A stretch of DNA of 15,133 nucleotides from Chitinophagaceae bacterium (lineage in GTDB: Bacteria; Bacteroidota; Bacteroidia; Chitinophagales; Chitinophagaceae). The translations under genes were made by a program, and so were the position numbers. The DNA is taken from NCBI GenBank assembly GCA_030151745.1, contig JASLDA010000163.1, forward strand, positions 1 to 15,133, read 5' to 3'. The notes beneath the pieces were generated by a model. That model was not told the DNA's origin and made no database searches. It was given only the letters and a program-made list of their open reading frames with translations. This document shows positions 1 through 7,592 of the stretch, one piece after another (within the stretch, counting starts at the first letter, position 1; each line of letters starts with the position of its first letter).

Positions 1-40
1 GCTGTGCCGGCAGGAATTTGGAATCAAAAACCTTGCCCAT
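1..40 (-). CDS. possible 5' end of a gene leaving the window (partial)
   Basis: On the minus strand an ATG at 40-38 opens a frame of 13 codons (MGKVFDSKFLPAQ) that runs out of the window. Codon choice looks coding, and the base composition changes sharply just upstream (positions 41-369 are AT-rich), as expected at a gene/intergenic border. The piece is too short to identify a family. If real, the gene is divergent from the large adhesin and shares its upstream region. Confidence 0.3.
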   Translation of the reverse strand, partial: MGKVFDSKFLPAQ

Positions 41-369
41 ACTATTTGTTAAAGGGGTGGCAGTGTCAGCATTGATTAAGACGATTTTAACATACGCTGA
101 ACGATGGGCATTAATGTCTGTTTTTGAATAATATTAGATTAATAATTTAATGCAAAAATCGAAATTAATCAGGTATAAATGCTCGTGTTTTTTTTCAATG
201 AAATTAGCTGATATTTTATCATGAATTTCTTAAAAGGATTTTTTTAACTGGATTGTAGTAGATTTCGATTTGGTCATTGACAATCCGATAACAACTTCCG
301 TACTATTGCAAATCTTTTGTTAACGGTCTTTTGCTTCTACCCTGGCCGCTGGCAATCATCATTTCTCCT
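41..369. other. AT-rich intergenic region upstream of the adhesin
   Basis: About 330 bases without a convincing gene, far richer in A and T than the rest of the window. It contains T-runs and quasi-palindromic AATTAAT/ATTAAT stretches around 110-175 and a run of eight or more T near 187-195. It probably holds the promoter and a long leader of the adhesin gene, and perhaps the promoter of the minus-strand gene at 1-40. I see no recognisable riboswitch or small RNA. Confidence 0.6.
276..308 (+). promoter_or_regulatory. candidate Bacteroidota promoter of the adhesin operon
   Basis: TTG (276-278) followed after 22 bases by TACTATTG (301-308). This resembles the Bacteroidota -33 TTG / -7 TAnnTTTG pattern with one mismatch in the -7 element. 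It would give a leader of about 55-60 bases before the ATG at 370. The call rests on consensus matching alone. Confidence 0.3.
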
Positions 370-3300
370 ATGAAACTGTATCGCTACGTAGCCTTGCTGT
401 TTGCAATTGGCGCCGCCGGCCTCGTCAATGCCCAGACGTTCACCGAGGTCTCGCTGTATAGCCCGACTTATGTAAGCGGGCCTACTACGACCGGAACCTC
501 GACGGGCCGACCGCTTCCGGGATCGGTCTACAAGTACACGAACGTCGGACGAAACTTTGCGAACAGCAATACGATCGACGCGTATGTCACCTTTGTCAAG
601 ACCTCGAATACGAGCTCGGACCTCGTCGGCGTGCATACGCTCGACGTTCCGGCTTCCGTAAACAGTCCGGGGGGCTATGACAGCGCGTTCCAGCCTGTCA
701 CCTCCTGCTCCTACAAGTCGGGCAGCTACGGCATCTGGGCGCGCGGAAACTGCAATGGCAATTCTGTCCAGATGACATATTCTGCCAATCAGAATTACCT
801 GTGCCATTTCCGGATCTCGTTCAAGAAAGGCGGCACGCAGATCGACACCGCGCTGAACGTAAGGGCGTCGTTTATCGATATCGACGGCTTCGGCAGCGGT
901 ACGGAAGCCGAGCAGAACGCGTTCATGCCGGGGATATCCTATGCCCTGGCGCCTTCCACGACGCTTACGATCTCCCAGCGCCCGGACAAGCTTTACAATG
1001 CGCTCGGACGACCCGCCAATGTCGGCGGCATCTCGCTGACCGCGATCACGGCCATTACGCAGATCGTCTATCTGAACCGCACCTATATCGACTTCGGAAT
1101 AGGGATGCAGACTAAGGATGCGAATGGCGCGGGCGGTTGCTATGATGCGGTGGCCGGCGGCCGGCTCGCTTCCGTTTCCTTCTCGGAGCAGCCCAGCGGC
1201 CTGACCGTGATCAAGTACACGACCGATACCATCCGCGGTACGGTATGGGACGATGCCAATAACAGCGGCACAGCCAGCTGGACGCTGATCCGGGACGGGG
1301 CCGAGGCCGGTACAGCCGGCGGCGGCATGTATGTCTACGCCCTGGACGCGAACACCGGCACTATCGTATGCAAAGCGGCCGTCGCCGCAGACGGGACCTA
1401 CAGGATCGTGGTTCCCGGCGATCTGCCGATCCGCCTGGTGCTCTCCGCGGAGAACGTCGCCGAAGGCGTCACGAATGTGACGCTGGCCGGCACGGTAAAC
1501 ACGGGCTGGGTGGCGACGACGCCGCAGCAGCGCCCGAGCTTCATGCCTACGGGGAACATGAATTCCGTAGACTGGGGAGTCGAGCAGACCCCGGTCGTTA
1601 ATCCCTATACGGTCGCCCGTCAGCTGAATCCGGGCGGCGCCCTGCGGGTGCCCGTTCCCGCCGCGGCCTTTACCGGCAGTGACCCGGAGGACGGCACCTA
1701 TCCCGCCGGCCTTAACGGCAGGACCGTCCGTATCTGGCCGGCGGTCAACGGCGATGTCTACTACAACGGCGTTAAGGTTACCGCTGCCGCGAGCTACAGC
1801 TCGTTCAACCCGGTGCTGGTTACCGTGGACCCGCTGGGCGGCACCGTATCCACGATCACGACGACATTCGACTATTCCACCTACGACGCCGGCAGCCAGA
1901 TAGCCATCCAGAAGACCGTCACGCTGCCGTTCGAGGCGCCGATCACCATCAGCGGCGCGGTCTGGGACGATGCAAACGTCGATGCGGTCAAGGGTACCGC
2001 CGAGGCATTCACCGATGCCGGCGGGCTCTATGCCGTGCTGACCAGCAGCGCCGGCGCCGTTCTGCAAGTGCAGCCGGTCAATGCTGCAACGGGAGCCTAC
2101 AGCTTCGACCAGGCGATCTCCGGCACTACTTACCAGGTCATCCTCTCGGCCACCGCCCCGTCCGTAGGAAGCAATCTTACGGCGAGCAGCCTCCCCAGCC
2201 CTGCAACCGGCGCCTGGATCCATACCGGCACCAATATCGCGGGTACGGCCAGCCTGAGCAACAAGACCGGTATCATCAGCGTGACCACGGGCGCCCTCGG
2301 CTCGGCGGCGCTTACGAACCGCAACTTCGGCATCGAGCAGCTCCCGCTGGCCGGCTCGGTCACAGCTGCCGCCCGCCCGAATCCCGGCGATACGCTGAGC
2401 GTGCTCGTAGCCCCCGCGACATTCACCGGGAGCGATAACGACGGCGTTATCCCCAATATTCGCATTACGGCCTTCCCCGCGAACACGACGAGCATTCAGG
2501 TAGGGACCACCCGCTATTATGCGACCACTGCCGCGGTGCCTGCAGGCAATTGCCCGGCGGCAAGCTGCGTCGTATTCCCGGCTGCGGGTATCACCGTCGC
2601 TGCCGATCCTGCCAGGCCCGGCCAGCCCAGCACCGCGATCCGGGTGGATCCTGTAAACGGCAGCAATGTGGTTTCCATCCCCTTCAAGACCATCGACAAC
2701 GGCGGGCAGGAAAGCACGAACCCCGGCTCCGCCAACCTGCCGTTCACAGATCCCCTGCCGCCGGTCGCCCAGAATATCGACAACGATCCGATCAACAGCA
2801 GCGCCACGTACACGCATATCGGCGGCTTCGTCGCCAGCGATCCCCAGGGCGATCCGATCCTGAGCTACAAGGTGCTGAGCCTGCCCCCGGCAAATACAGG
2901 TATTCTCTATACCTGCTCCAGTAATACGGTGCCCTGCACCGGCACATATACGGCGGTAGCCCTGAACCAGGTGCTTACGCCGGTACAGTCTCAAAACCTC
3001 CACTTCGATCCGGACAGCTCCTTCATCGGCACTGCAACGTTCACCTACAGCGCGACCAGCAAGAACGGCACCAGCAATACCGCGATCGAGACGATCCCGG
3101 TCGTCAACAACCCGCCTACCGCCAACAGCTTCACGACGGCCCCGGTGAAGCGCAACAGCAGCAATAACCCGCTGCCGCCGCTCGGCGGCTCGGACGGGGA
3201 TGGCATCGTCGTCTCATATACGGTGACGCCCCCGGCTCCGGAACAGGGTACGCTGACCTACTGCACCGCACCGCCGTCCACAGGCTGCGGCACCAATATC

Positions 3301-5811
3301 ACCACCGCCGTGACCCTCACCCCGGAGCAGGTTAAGCGCCTCTCCTATACACCGGCTACGGACTTCACCGGCATCGCCACGTTCACCTATACGACAAAGG
3401 ACAACAACAATCTCGTCAGCGAGACAGCGACGGTAAGCGTCCCGGTAACAAACCTGGGCTTCGATCCCCGCCAGCTGCCGCCGGTTACGCAGAACATCAC
3501 GCTGGCCCCGCTTAACTCCGCATCGCCTGCGGTTCGCATTTCGGAGCTGCTGGGCACAGATCCTGACGGCACGATCGTCAGCTACAAGATCCTGAGCCTG
3601 CCTAATTCCGCCATCGGCAAGCTGTACGCCTGCAGCAACGGCACATATCCCTGCACCGGCACGCTGAGCGCCGTAGCCGTGAACCAGGTGCTGACGCCTG
3701 CCCAGGCCGCTACGCTGCAGTTTGCTCCCACCGCGGGCAACAACGCCACGCCGGCCACGTTCCGCTACAACGCCACCGACAACGACGGACTGCTGAGCAA
3801 TACCAGCACCTACACCATCCCGGTGATGAATCAGCCGCCGACAGCGGTCGCGATCCAGACGCGGGTGCCTTTCAACGCCGTGAACTACCCGGTGCCGGCG
3901 CTCCAGGGCACGGACGATGACGGCAGCGTCACGACCTACCGGATCCTGAGCGTCCCGAACGCAACCACGGAAGGCACGCTGTACACCTGCAGCAGCAATA
4001 CCGTTCCCTGTACGGGTTCCTACGCCCCGGTCGCGGCAAACGCCAACCTGAGCCCCGCCCAGATCGCCAGCCTGACTTTTACGCCGGTAAGCGGCTTTAT
4101 CGGTACGGCTACCGCCAGCTACGCGGTCATCGACAATAACCAGAAGCAGAGCAATACCGCGCCGATCACCCTGAAGGTCGATAACCTGTACCTGAAGGGC
4201 CGTCCGCCGGTGGCTGTAGGAAGCACCTACAATATGGGCGCCAACGACGGCACGGCGCTCCTGCCGGTCAGCTTCATCAGCGCGACCGACCCGGACGGAA
4301 CCATTGCTTCCTTTACGATCACCAGCCTGCCGCCGGTATCCCAGGGCCGCTACACGTATTGCACGACACCGCCGTCTACCGATTGCGGCAATGCGCCGGC
4401 CATCGGCCAGGTGCTGACCCCGGACCAGGCCAAGGCGCTCCGCTTCACGCCGGAGCCGACCTACAGCGGTCCTTCATACCTCGGCTTCTTCGCGACGGAT
4501 AACGACGGCAACCTGAGCAACCTTGCCGTGAGCGTGGTGAACGTTACCAGCAAGCCCCCGATCGCTTCCGGCTATACCACGGCAAGCGTGAAGAGCGGCG
4601 GCTCCCCGATCGGCACGCCGCTGCTTGCAACGGACTACCTGGACAACGGCACCGTTGTGAGATACACGGTGATCAGCATCCCCAACCCCGCCGACGGCTC
4701 GCTGAGCTACTGCAGCAACCCACCCTCCGCCGGCTGCAATACGCCTGTCACGGTCGGCGCGAAGCTCAGCCCCGCCCAGGCTGCGACCCTGCGCTTCACG
4801 CCCGGTGCCAAGATCGCGGTGCACGAGGTGATCTTCAACTTTACCGCTACCGACAACAGCAATAACCTGAGCAATGTGGCGAGCATCGTAGTGCCCGTCT
4901 TCGACCCGGTCCTCTGCATCAAGGTCCGAGCTTACCTCGAAGGTGCGCTGGTGAACAACAATGACGAGTCCGCGCCCGACGGCCGGCCGCTGATGCGCGA
5001 CAATCTCCGCAGCAGCCCCTTCACCGATAAGAACTATCTCCCGAGCTCCGATCCGTACGAGTTCCCGACATCCTATGTCAACGTAGCCGACCAGTACGTA
5101 AAGTATCCCCCGCAGAACGCAGACTGGCCGGTATTCCAGCAGGTTATGGATCCCAGCGTGTTCCGCGCGGTCGGCCAGGATGCGATCGTAGACTGGGCCT
5201 TCGTCGAGCTGCGCAACAAGGCGAACAACGCCGAGGTGCTGGCGACCCGCGCCGGCCTGATGCAGCGCGACGGCGATATCGTCGACGTGGACGGAACCGG
5301 CTGCCTGCTGTTCCCCGGAACGCCGGTGGACAGCTACTATGTCGCCGTCCGCCACCGCACCCACCTGGGCACGATGACCAAGTACGGGCAGTCAGTAACC
5401 AACCTCCAGAACCTGGTGGATCTGAGCGTGCCGACGACACCGCTTTATGATAAAGGCATTGTATCCGGCTTCAACTTCAGCGGCCTGTCCCAGAAATCCA
5501 ACTTCATCGGCACATACCGCGCGATGTGGCAGGGAGACTTCGACGGCAATGGGAAGATCAAGTACGATAACCCCGACGACGACCTGGCCGTGATGCTGTT
5601 CGGCGTCCGCCGGCACCTGGAGAACACGACCCGCGCCACCAATTTCGACTTCGCATATGGCTATATGCAGGGCGACTTTGACATGAATTCCAAGACGAAA
5701 TATGATAACCCGGACGACGACAACGCCATGCTGCTCTTCCAGGTGCGTCGTTACCCGCTCAACACGACCCGTGCGACCAACTTCGACTTCGTCCTCCAGC
5801 AACTCCCCTAA
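370..5811 (+). CDS. giant multi-repeat secreted adhesin with hemagglutinin-like C-terminal module
   Basis: A 1813-residue predicted exported surface or matrix protein. The ATG at 370 is chosen over an in-frame TTG at 331 because it starts a clean signal peptide (MKLYRYVALLF... ending VNA-Q, residues 1-22). Residues about 23-284 form an N-terminal domain of a type common in large Bacteroidota surface proteins. Residues 285-524 and 525-796 are two modules, each opening with a VWDDAN motif as in SdrD B-like domains. Residues 797-1513 are six tandem Ig/cadherin-like repeats of 117-123 residues, each starting PP(V/T/I)A-like, with a two-Cys loop, an LTPxQAxxLxFxP motif and a DNxxxxSN ending. Residues 1514-1813 match the C-terminal module of Bacteroidota hemagglutinin-like proteins (VDWAFVELRNK, LMQRDGDIVDVDGTG, YYVAVRHRTHLG), followed by two dockerin-like calcium loops and a terminal QQLP. 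No typical T9SS sorting domain is seen. It lies 37 bases before a T9SS cargo gene, probably co-transcribed. Adhesion is inferred from architecture; the ligand is unknown. Confidence 0.85.
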   Translation: MKLYRYVALLFAIGAAGLVNAQTFTEVSLYSPTYVSGPTTTGTSTGRPLPGSVYKYTNVGRNFANSNTIDAYVTFVKTSNTSSDLVGVHTLDVPASVNSPGGYDSAFQPVTSCSYKSGSYGIWARGNCNGNSVQMTYSANQNYLCHFRISFKKGGTQIDTALNVRASFIDIDGFGSGTEAEQNAFMPGISYALAPSTTLTISQRPDKLYNALGRPANVGGISLTAITAITQIVYLNRTYIDFGIGMQTKDANGAGGCYDAVAGGRLASVSFSEQPSGLTVIKYTTDTIRGTVWDDANNSGTASWTLIRDGAEAGTAGGGMYVYALDANTGTIVCKAAVAADGTYRIVVPGDLPIRLVLSAENVAEGVTNVTLAGTVNTGWVATTPQQRPSFMPTGNMNSVDWGVEQTPVVNPYTVARQLNPGGALRVPVPAAAFTGSDPEDGTYPAGLNGRTVRIWPAVNGDVYYNGVKVTAAASYSSFNPVLVTVDPLGGTVSTITTTFDYSTYDAGSQIAIQKTVTLPFEAPITISGAVWDDANVDAVKGTAEAFTDAGGLYAVLTSSAGAVLQVQPVNAATGAYSFDQAISGTTYQVILSATAPSVGSNLTASSLPSPATGAWIHTGTNIAGTASLSNKTGIISVTTGALGSAALTNRNFGIEQLPLAGSVTAAARPNPGDTLSVLVAPATFTGSDNDGVIPNIRITAFPANTTSIQVGTTRYYATTAAVPAGNCPAASCVVFPAAGITVAADPARPGQPSTAIRVDPVNGSNVVSIPFKTIDNGGQESTNPGSANLPFTDPLPPVAQNIDNDPINSSATYTHIGGFVASDPQGDPILSYKVLSLPPANTGILYTCSSNTVPCTGTYTAVALNQVLTPVQSQNLHFDPDSSFIGTATFTYSATSKNGTSNTAIETIPVVNNPPTANSFTTAPVKRNSSNNPLPPLGGSDGDGIVVSYTVTPPAPEQGTLTYCTAPPSTGCGTNITTAVTLTPEQVKRLSYTPATDFTGIATFTYTTKDNNNLVSETATVSVPVTNLGFDPRQLPPVTQNITLAPLNSASPAVRISELLGTDPDGTIVSYKILSLPNSAIGKLYACSNGTYPCTGTLSAVAVNQVLTPAQAATLQFAPTAGNNATPATFRYNATDNDGLLSNTSTYTIPVMNQPPTAVAIQTRVPFNAVNYPVPALQGTDDDGSVTTYRILSVPNATTEGTLYTCSSNTVPCTGSYAPVAANANLSPAQIASLTFTPVSGFIGTATASYAVIDNNQKQSNTAPITLKVDNLYLKGRPPVAVGSTYNMGANDGTALLPVSFISATDPDGTIASFTITSLPPVSQGRYTYCTTPPSTDCGNAPAIGQVLTPDQAKALRFTPEPTYSGPSYLGFFATDNDGNLSNLAVSVVNVTSKPPIASGYTTASVKSGGSPIGTPLLATDYLDNGTVVRYTVISIPNPADGSLSYCSNPPSAGCNTPVTVGAKLSPAQAATLRFTPGAKIAVHEVIFNFTATDNSNNLSNVASIVVPVFDPVLCIKVRAYLEGALVNNNDESAPDGRPLMRDNLRSSPFTDKNYLPSSDPYEFPTSYVNVADQYVKYPPQNADWPVFQQVMDPSVFRAVGQDAIVDWAFVELRNKANNAEVLATRAGLMQRDGDIVDVDGTGCLLFPGTPVDSYYVAVRHRTHLGTMTKYGQSVTNLQNLVDLSVPTTPLYDKGIVSGFNFSGLSQKSNFIGTYRAMWQGDFDGNGKIKYDNPDDDLAVMLFGVRRHLENTTRATNFDFAYGYMQGDFDMNSKTKYDNPDDDNAMLLFQVRRYPLNTTRATNFDFVLQQLP
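1222..2757 (+). repeat. two tandem SdrD-like modules within the adhesin
   Basis: Module A (1222-1941, residues 285-524) begins DTIRGTVWDDANNSGT and module B (1942-2757, residues 525-796) begins ITISGAVWDDANVDAV. Each continues through a NFGIEQ/DWGVEQ-like boundary into a stretch containing NPGG/NPGD and FTGSDxxDG. The second half of each resembles a degenerate copy of the downstream 120-residue repeats: module B even keeps a short-spaced Cys pair (CPAASC) and a KTIDNGGQES ending like DNDGNLSN. The copies are clearly related in protein but strongly diverged. Confidence 0.65.
2758..4908 (+). repeat. six tandem ~120-residue Ig/cadherin-like repeats in the adhesin
   Basis: Repeat starts are at 2758, 3112, 3478, 3835, 4204 and 4555, the last ending near 4908, so units are 351-369 bases. 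Each codes for PPxA..., a (T)D(P/D)DGT-type turn, an S(L/V/I)P strand, a two-cysteine loop, L(T/S)PxQ, (R/T)FTP, and a DN...SN end before the next PP. Cysteine loops come in two classes: CX6C (units 1, 3, 4; for example CSSNTVPC) and CX7C (units 2, 5, 6; for example CTTPPSTDC). Synonymous codons differ widely between units, so the duplication is old or the DNA has been kept divergent. Confidence 0.8.
5530..5805 (+). repeat. duplicated dockerin-like calcium loops at adhesin C-terminus
   Basis: Two copies of a 46-residue unit start at QGDFD: copy 1 at 5530 and copy 2 at 5668, exactly 138 bases apart. Copy 1 has D1723-x-D1725-x-N1727-G-K-I followed by KYDNPDDD; copy 2 has D1769-x-D1771-x-N1773-S-K-T followed by KYDNPDDD. 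Both end NTTRATNFDF. The spacing of acidic and Asn side chains resembles EF-hand/dockerin calcium loops, and the paired layout is typical of the C-terminal module of Bacteroidota hemagglutinin-like proteins. Calcium binding is inferred, not shown. Confidence 0.7.
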
Positions 5812-5848
5812 TCAACCCCAATCCTACACTAACAATAACTACAAGATC

Positions 5849-7333
5849 ATGGCAAAATTGTTTACCAAGTGCATGCTGAGCCTGTCGCTGCTGACCGGCA
5901 GTGGCGCGGCATTCGCAGGTATCACCAACGTAGAGTACAAGCTGGTATACAACACCACGACCTGCATGTACGACGTGATGATGAATATCCTGGGCGGAAG
6001 CACGGTCTCGGGAGACGAACAGCAGGCGTATACTGCGCAGGTAAGTATAGTAATTCCGGCATCGAACACGCTGGACTCGCTCACGATCGTTCCGAACGAG
6101 CCCAGGACCGGAACGCTGAACACCCAAGTAGTGCCCAGCGTGGCTACCCGGTACGCTACGCCTTCCGTATGGAGCTGGACAAACTCCACGGACTTCAACG
6201 ACGCCAATAATGGCAATGCCCCCGTTCGGGTCTATGCGTTTACCGTATCGCCTTCGAATGGATTTTTTCCGCCGATGTCTGCGACGGCTTCCTCCGGGGT
6301 CGTTAACCAGGTGAAGCTTTTCAGCGTAAAGGTCAACGGGAATACGCTCTGCGGCAATGGCATCCGTCTCTGGAAAAACAACATCACCCAAGGCAGCTCT
6401 ACGCCTGCCGGCGCGGACCCGGTGAGCAGCACGACCGGATTCTTCGGCAGGCAGTATAACAACGGTATCACGTTTTCATACGATCCGACGCAGTCCACCT
6501 CCGGCGGTTACCGCCAGACGTACAAGCAGAACGGGACCACCGTCGTTCCGCCCGACCCGACTCTTAGCGCATCCCGCGTCCTGTCCGGTTCTACCCTCTA
6601 CCTGACCAGCACTGCCACCGCGGGGTCTTCCTGCGCAGCGATCAATCCGAATTCCTACCGCTGGGAAGGACCGAACAATTATATGTCGAACCTGCAAAAC
6701 TCGACCGTCACCAATGTGGTGCCCGCTTCGTTCGGAACATACCGGGTCTCCGTTTCTGATGCATTAGGCTGCAGTGCGACGCTCGCGCTTACCGCCATTG
6801 CGCTGCCGGTCAAGCTGTCAGATTTCAACGGGAATCCTTCAGGCTGCGCTGCCGTCCTGAGCTGGGAAACGGCTTCCGAGATGAGCTTCGACCGCTTCGA
6901 AGTACAGTACAGCGCCGATGCGAAATCTTTTGCGGCCGTCGGCGAAGTAGCCGGCAAGAAACTTCAAAACGGCAGCTCCTATACGTATTCGTACAGCCAG
7001 CCGGCCGGCAAGGGCTACTATCGTCTTAAGATGATCGATCTGGGCGGTATGTCGACCTTCAGCGAAACCATCAGCGTCCAGACTTCCTGCGGCGGCAGCG
7101 CCGGTGAGATCGTAATCGTCCCGAATCCGACTTCCGGCTATGTCAGCATCCGCGGCATCGCTGCCGGCACCGAGATCCGCGTCATGGACATGCTCGGCAA
7201 GGTCGTTGCCAGCGAAGTGTCTGCCGGCACTGCCACTACGGTGAATCTTGCCAGCTATGCAGATGGCGTTTATAATGTCCTGGTTGCCCGGAACGGCGCC
7301 TGGGAAAAGGCAGGGCAGATCGTCAAGCGCTGA
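5849..7333 (+). CDS. T9SS-exported surface protein with type A C-terminal sorting domain
   Basis: A 494-residue predicted secreted protein. The ATG at 5849 is chosen because it begins a signal peptide (MAKLFTKCMLSL..., predicted cleavage after AFA, residue 23). The open frame reaching back to 5702 only overlaps the adhesin in another frame. Residues 24 to about 233 form an unrecognised beta-rich domain with few cysteines. Residues about 234-317 look like an Ig/PKD-type domain (YRWEGPN, GTYRVSVSDALGC). Residues 318-415 are the fibronectin-like linker common before T9SS tails (ALPVKLSDF, LSWETASE, DRFEVQYS, YYRLKMIDLGG, FSE). Residues 421-494 are a type A sorting domain: IVPNPTSGYV, RVMDMLGKVV, YADGVYNVLV and the basic end QIVKR. 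It is thus likely moved through the T9SS translocon and anchored on the surface. It sits 37 bases after the adhesin and is probably in the same transcript. No catalytic motif is seen. Confidence 0.85.
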   Translation: MAKLFTKCMLSLSLLTGSGAAFAGITNVEYKLVYNTTTCMYDVMMNILGGSTVSGDEQQAYTAQVSIVIPASNTLDSLTIVPNEPRTGTLNTQVVPSVATRYATPSVWSWTNSTDFNDANNGNAPVRVYAFTVSPSNGFFPPMSATASSGVVNQVKLFSVKVNGNTLCGNGIRLWKNNITQGSSTPAGADPVSSTTGFFGRQYNNGITFSYDPTQSTSGGYRQTYKQNGTTVVPPDPTLSASRVLSGSTLYLTSTATAGSSCAAINPNSYRWEGPNNYMSNLQNSTVTNVVPASFGTYRVSVSDALGCSATLALTAIALPVKLSDFNGNPSGCAAVLSWETASEMSFDRFEVQYSADAKSFAAVGEVAGKKLQNGSSYTYSYSQPAGKGYYRLKMIDLGGMSTFSETISVQTSCGGSAGEIVIVPNPTSGYVSIRGIAAGTEIRVMDMLGKVVASEVSAGTATTVNLASYADGVYNVLVARNGAWEKAGQIVKR

Positions 7334-7354
7334 CCGGTCCGCAGCCTGTAAAGC

Positions 7355-7387
7355 AAAAACCGGATGGAAGCTCCATCCGGTTTTTTT
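7355..7387 (+). terminator. intrinsic terminator of the adhesin/T9SS-cargo operon
   Basis: A perfect stem ACCGGATGGA / TCCATCCGGT (7359-7368 with 7372-7381) around a three-base loop is followed by a T-run to 7387. The A-run before the stem extends pairing to about 14 base pairs. It lies 22 bases after the stop of the T9SS cargo gene. Because A-runs and T-runs flank both sides it could also act on the minus strand. Confidence 0.9.
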
Positions 7388-7391
7388 GTGT

Positions 7392-7407
7392 GCGGCCCCG
7401 GGGCCGC
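7392..7407. repeat. 16-base perfect GC palindrome after the terminator
   Basis: GCGGCCCCGGGGCCGC is a perfect 16-base palindrome directly after the T-run of the operon terminator. It is all G and C and has no T-run of its own. It may back up the terminator or protect the RNA end, or may be chance in GC-rich DNA. Confidence 0.5.
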
Positions 7408-7520
7408 GCCTTTCATTCCTCTATCTCATCCACTCATCTTCAATACCGCCGGTCCCGTTTCAACACATCGACACGCACCCACGAAACGGTTCACCGGCAG
7501 CTATCTCACCAGAACCCATT

Positions 7521-7568
7521 CATAAATAGGCTGCCACCCTGAGCGCTGTCGAAGGACAGCCTATTATG
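7521..7568. repeat. inverted repeat enclosing a REP-like CCTGAGC...GTCGAAGG core
   Basis: CATAAATAGGCTG (7521-7533) is matched by CAGCCTATTATG (7557-7568) as an inverted repeat with one bulged A. Between the arms lies ACCCTGAGCGCTGTCGAAGG, very like the short CCCTGAGCxxGTCGAAGG-type repeat scattered through many bacterial genomes. It lies between convergent genes, 25 bases beyond the stop of the minus-strand TPR gene. It may act as a transcript-end hairpin for that gene, although no U-run follows on the minus strand. Confidence 0.6.
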
Positions 7569-7592
7569 AGTTCCAAACCTTCGATCTTATTC

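Noticed and set aside
331..369. Upstream TTG start of the adhesin
   Set aside because: It would place 13 extra residues before an otherwise perfect signal peptide that begins at the ATG at 370.
337..3003. 888-codon open frame on the minus strand opposite the adhesin
   Set aside because: It is a shadow of the GC-rich, repeat-rich adhesin frame. Its translation is rich in R, G and A with no domain, signal or internal logic, and the plus strand has clear domains throughout.
5702..5848. N-terminal extension of the T9SS cargo gene overlapping the adhesin end
   Set aside because: The extra residues are a T/S/R-rich out-of-frame reading of the adhesin's C-terminal repeat. The ATG at 5849 starts a signal peptide.
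7340..7592. Possible small gene or RNA between the convergent T9SS cargo and TPR genes
   Set aside because: Only the terminator, the GC palindrome and the REP-like hairpin have structure; the rest shows no coding pattern.
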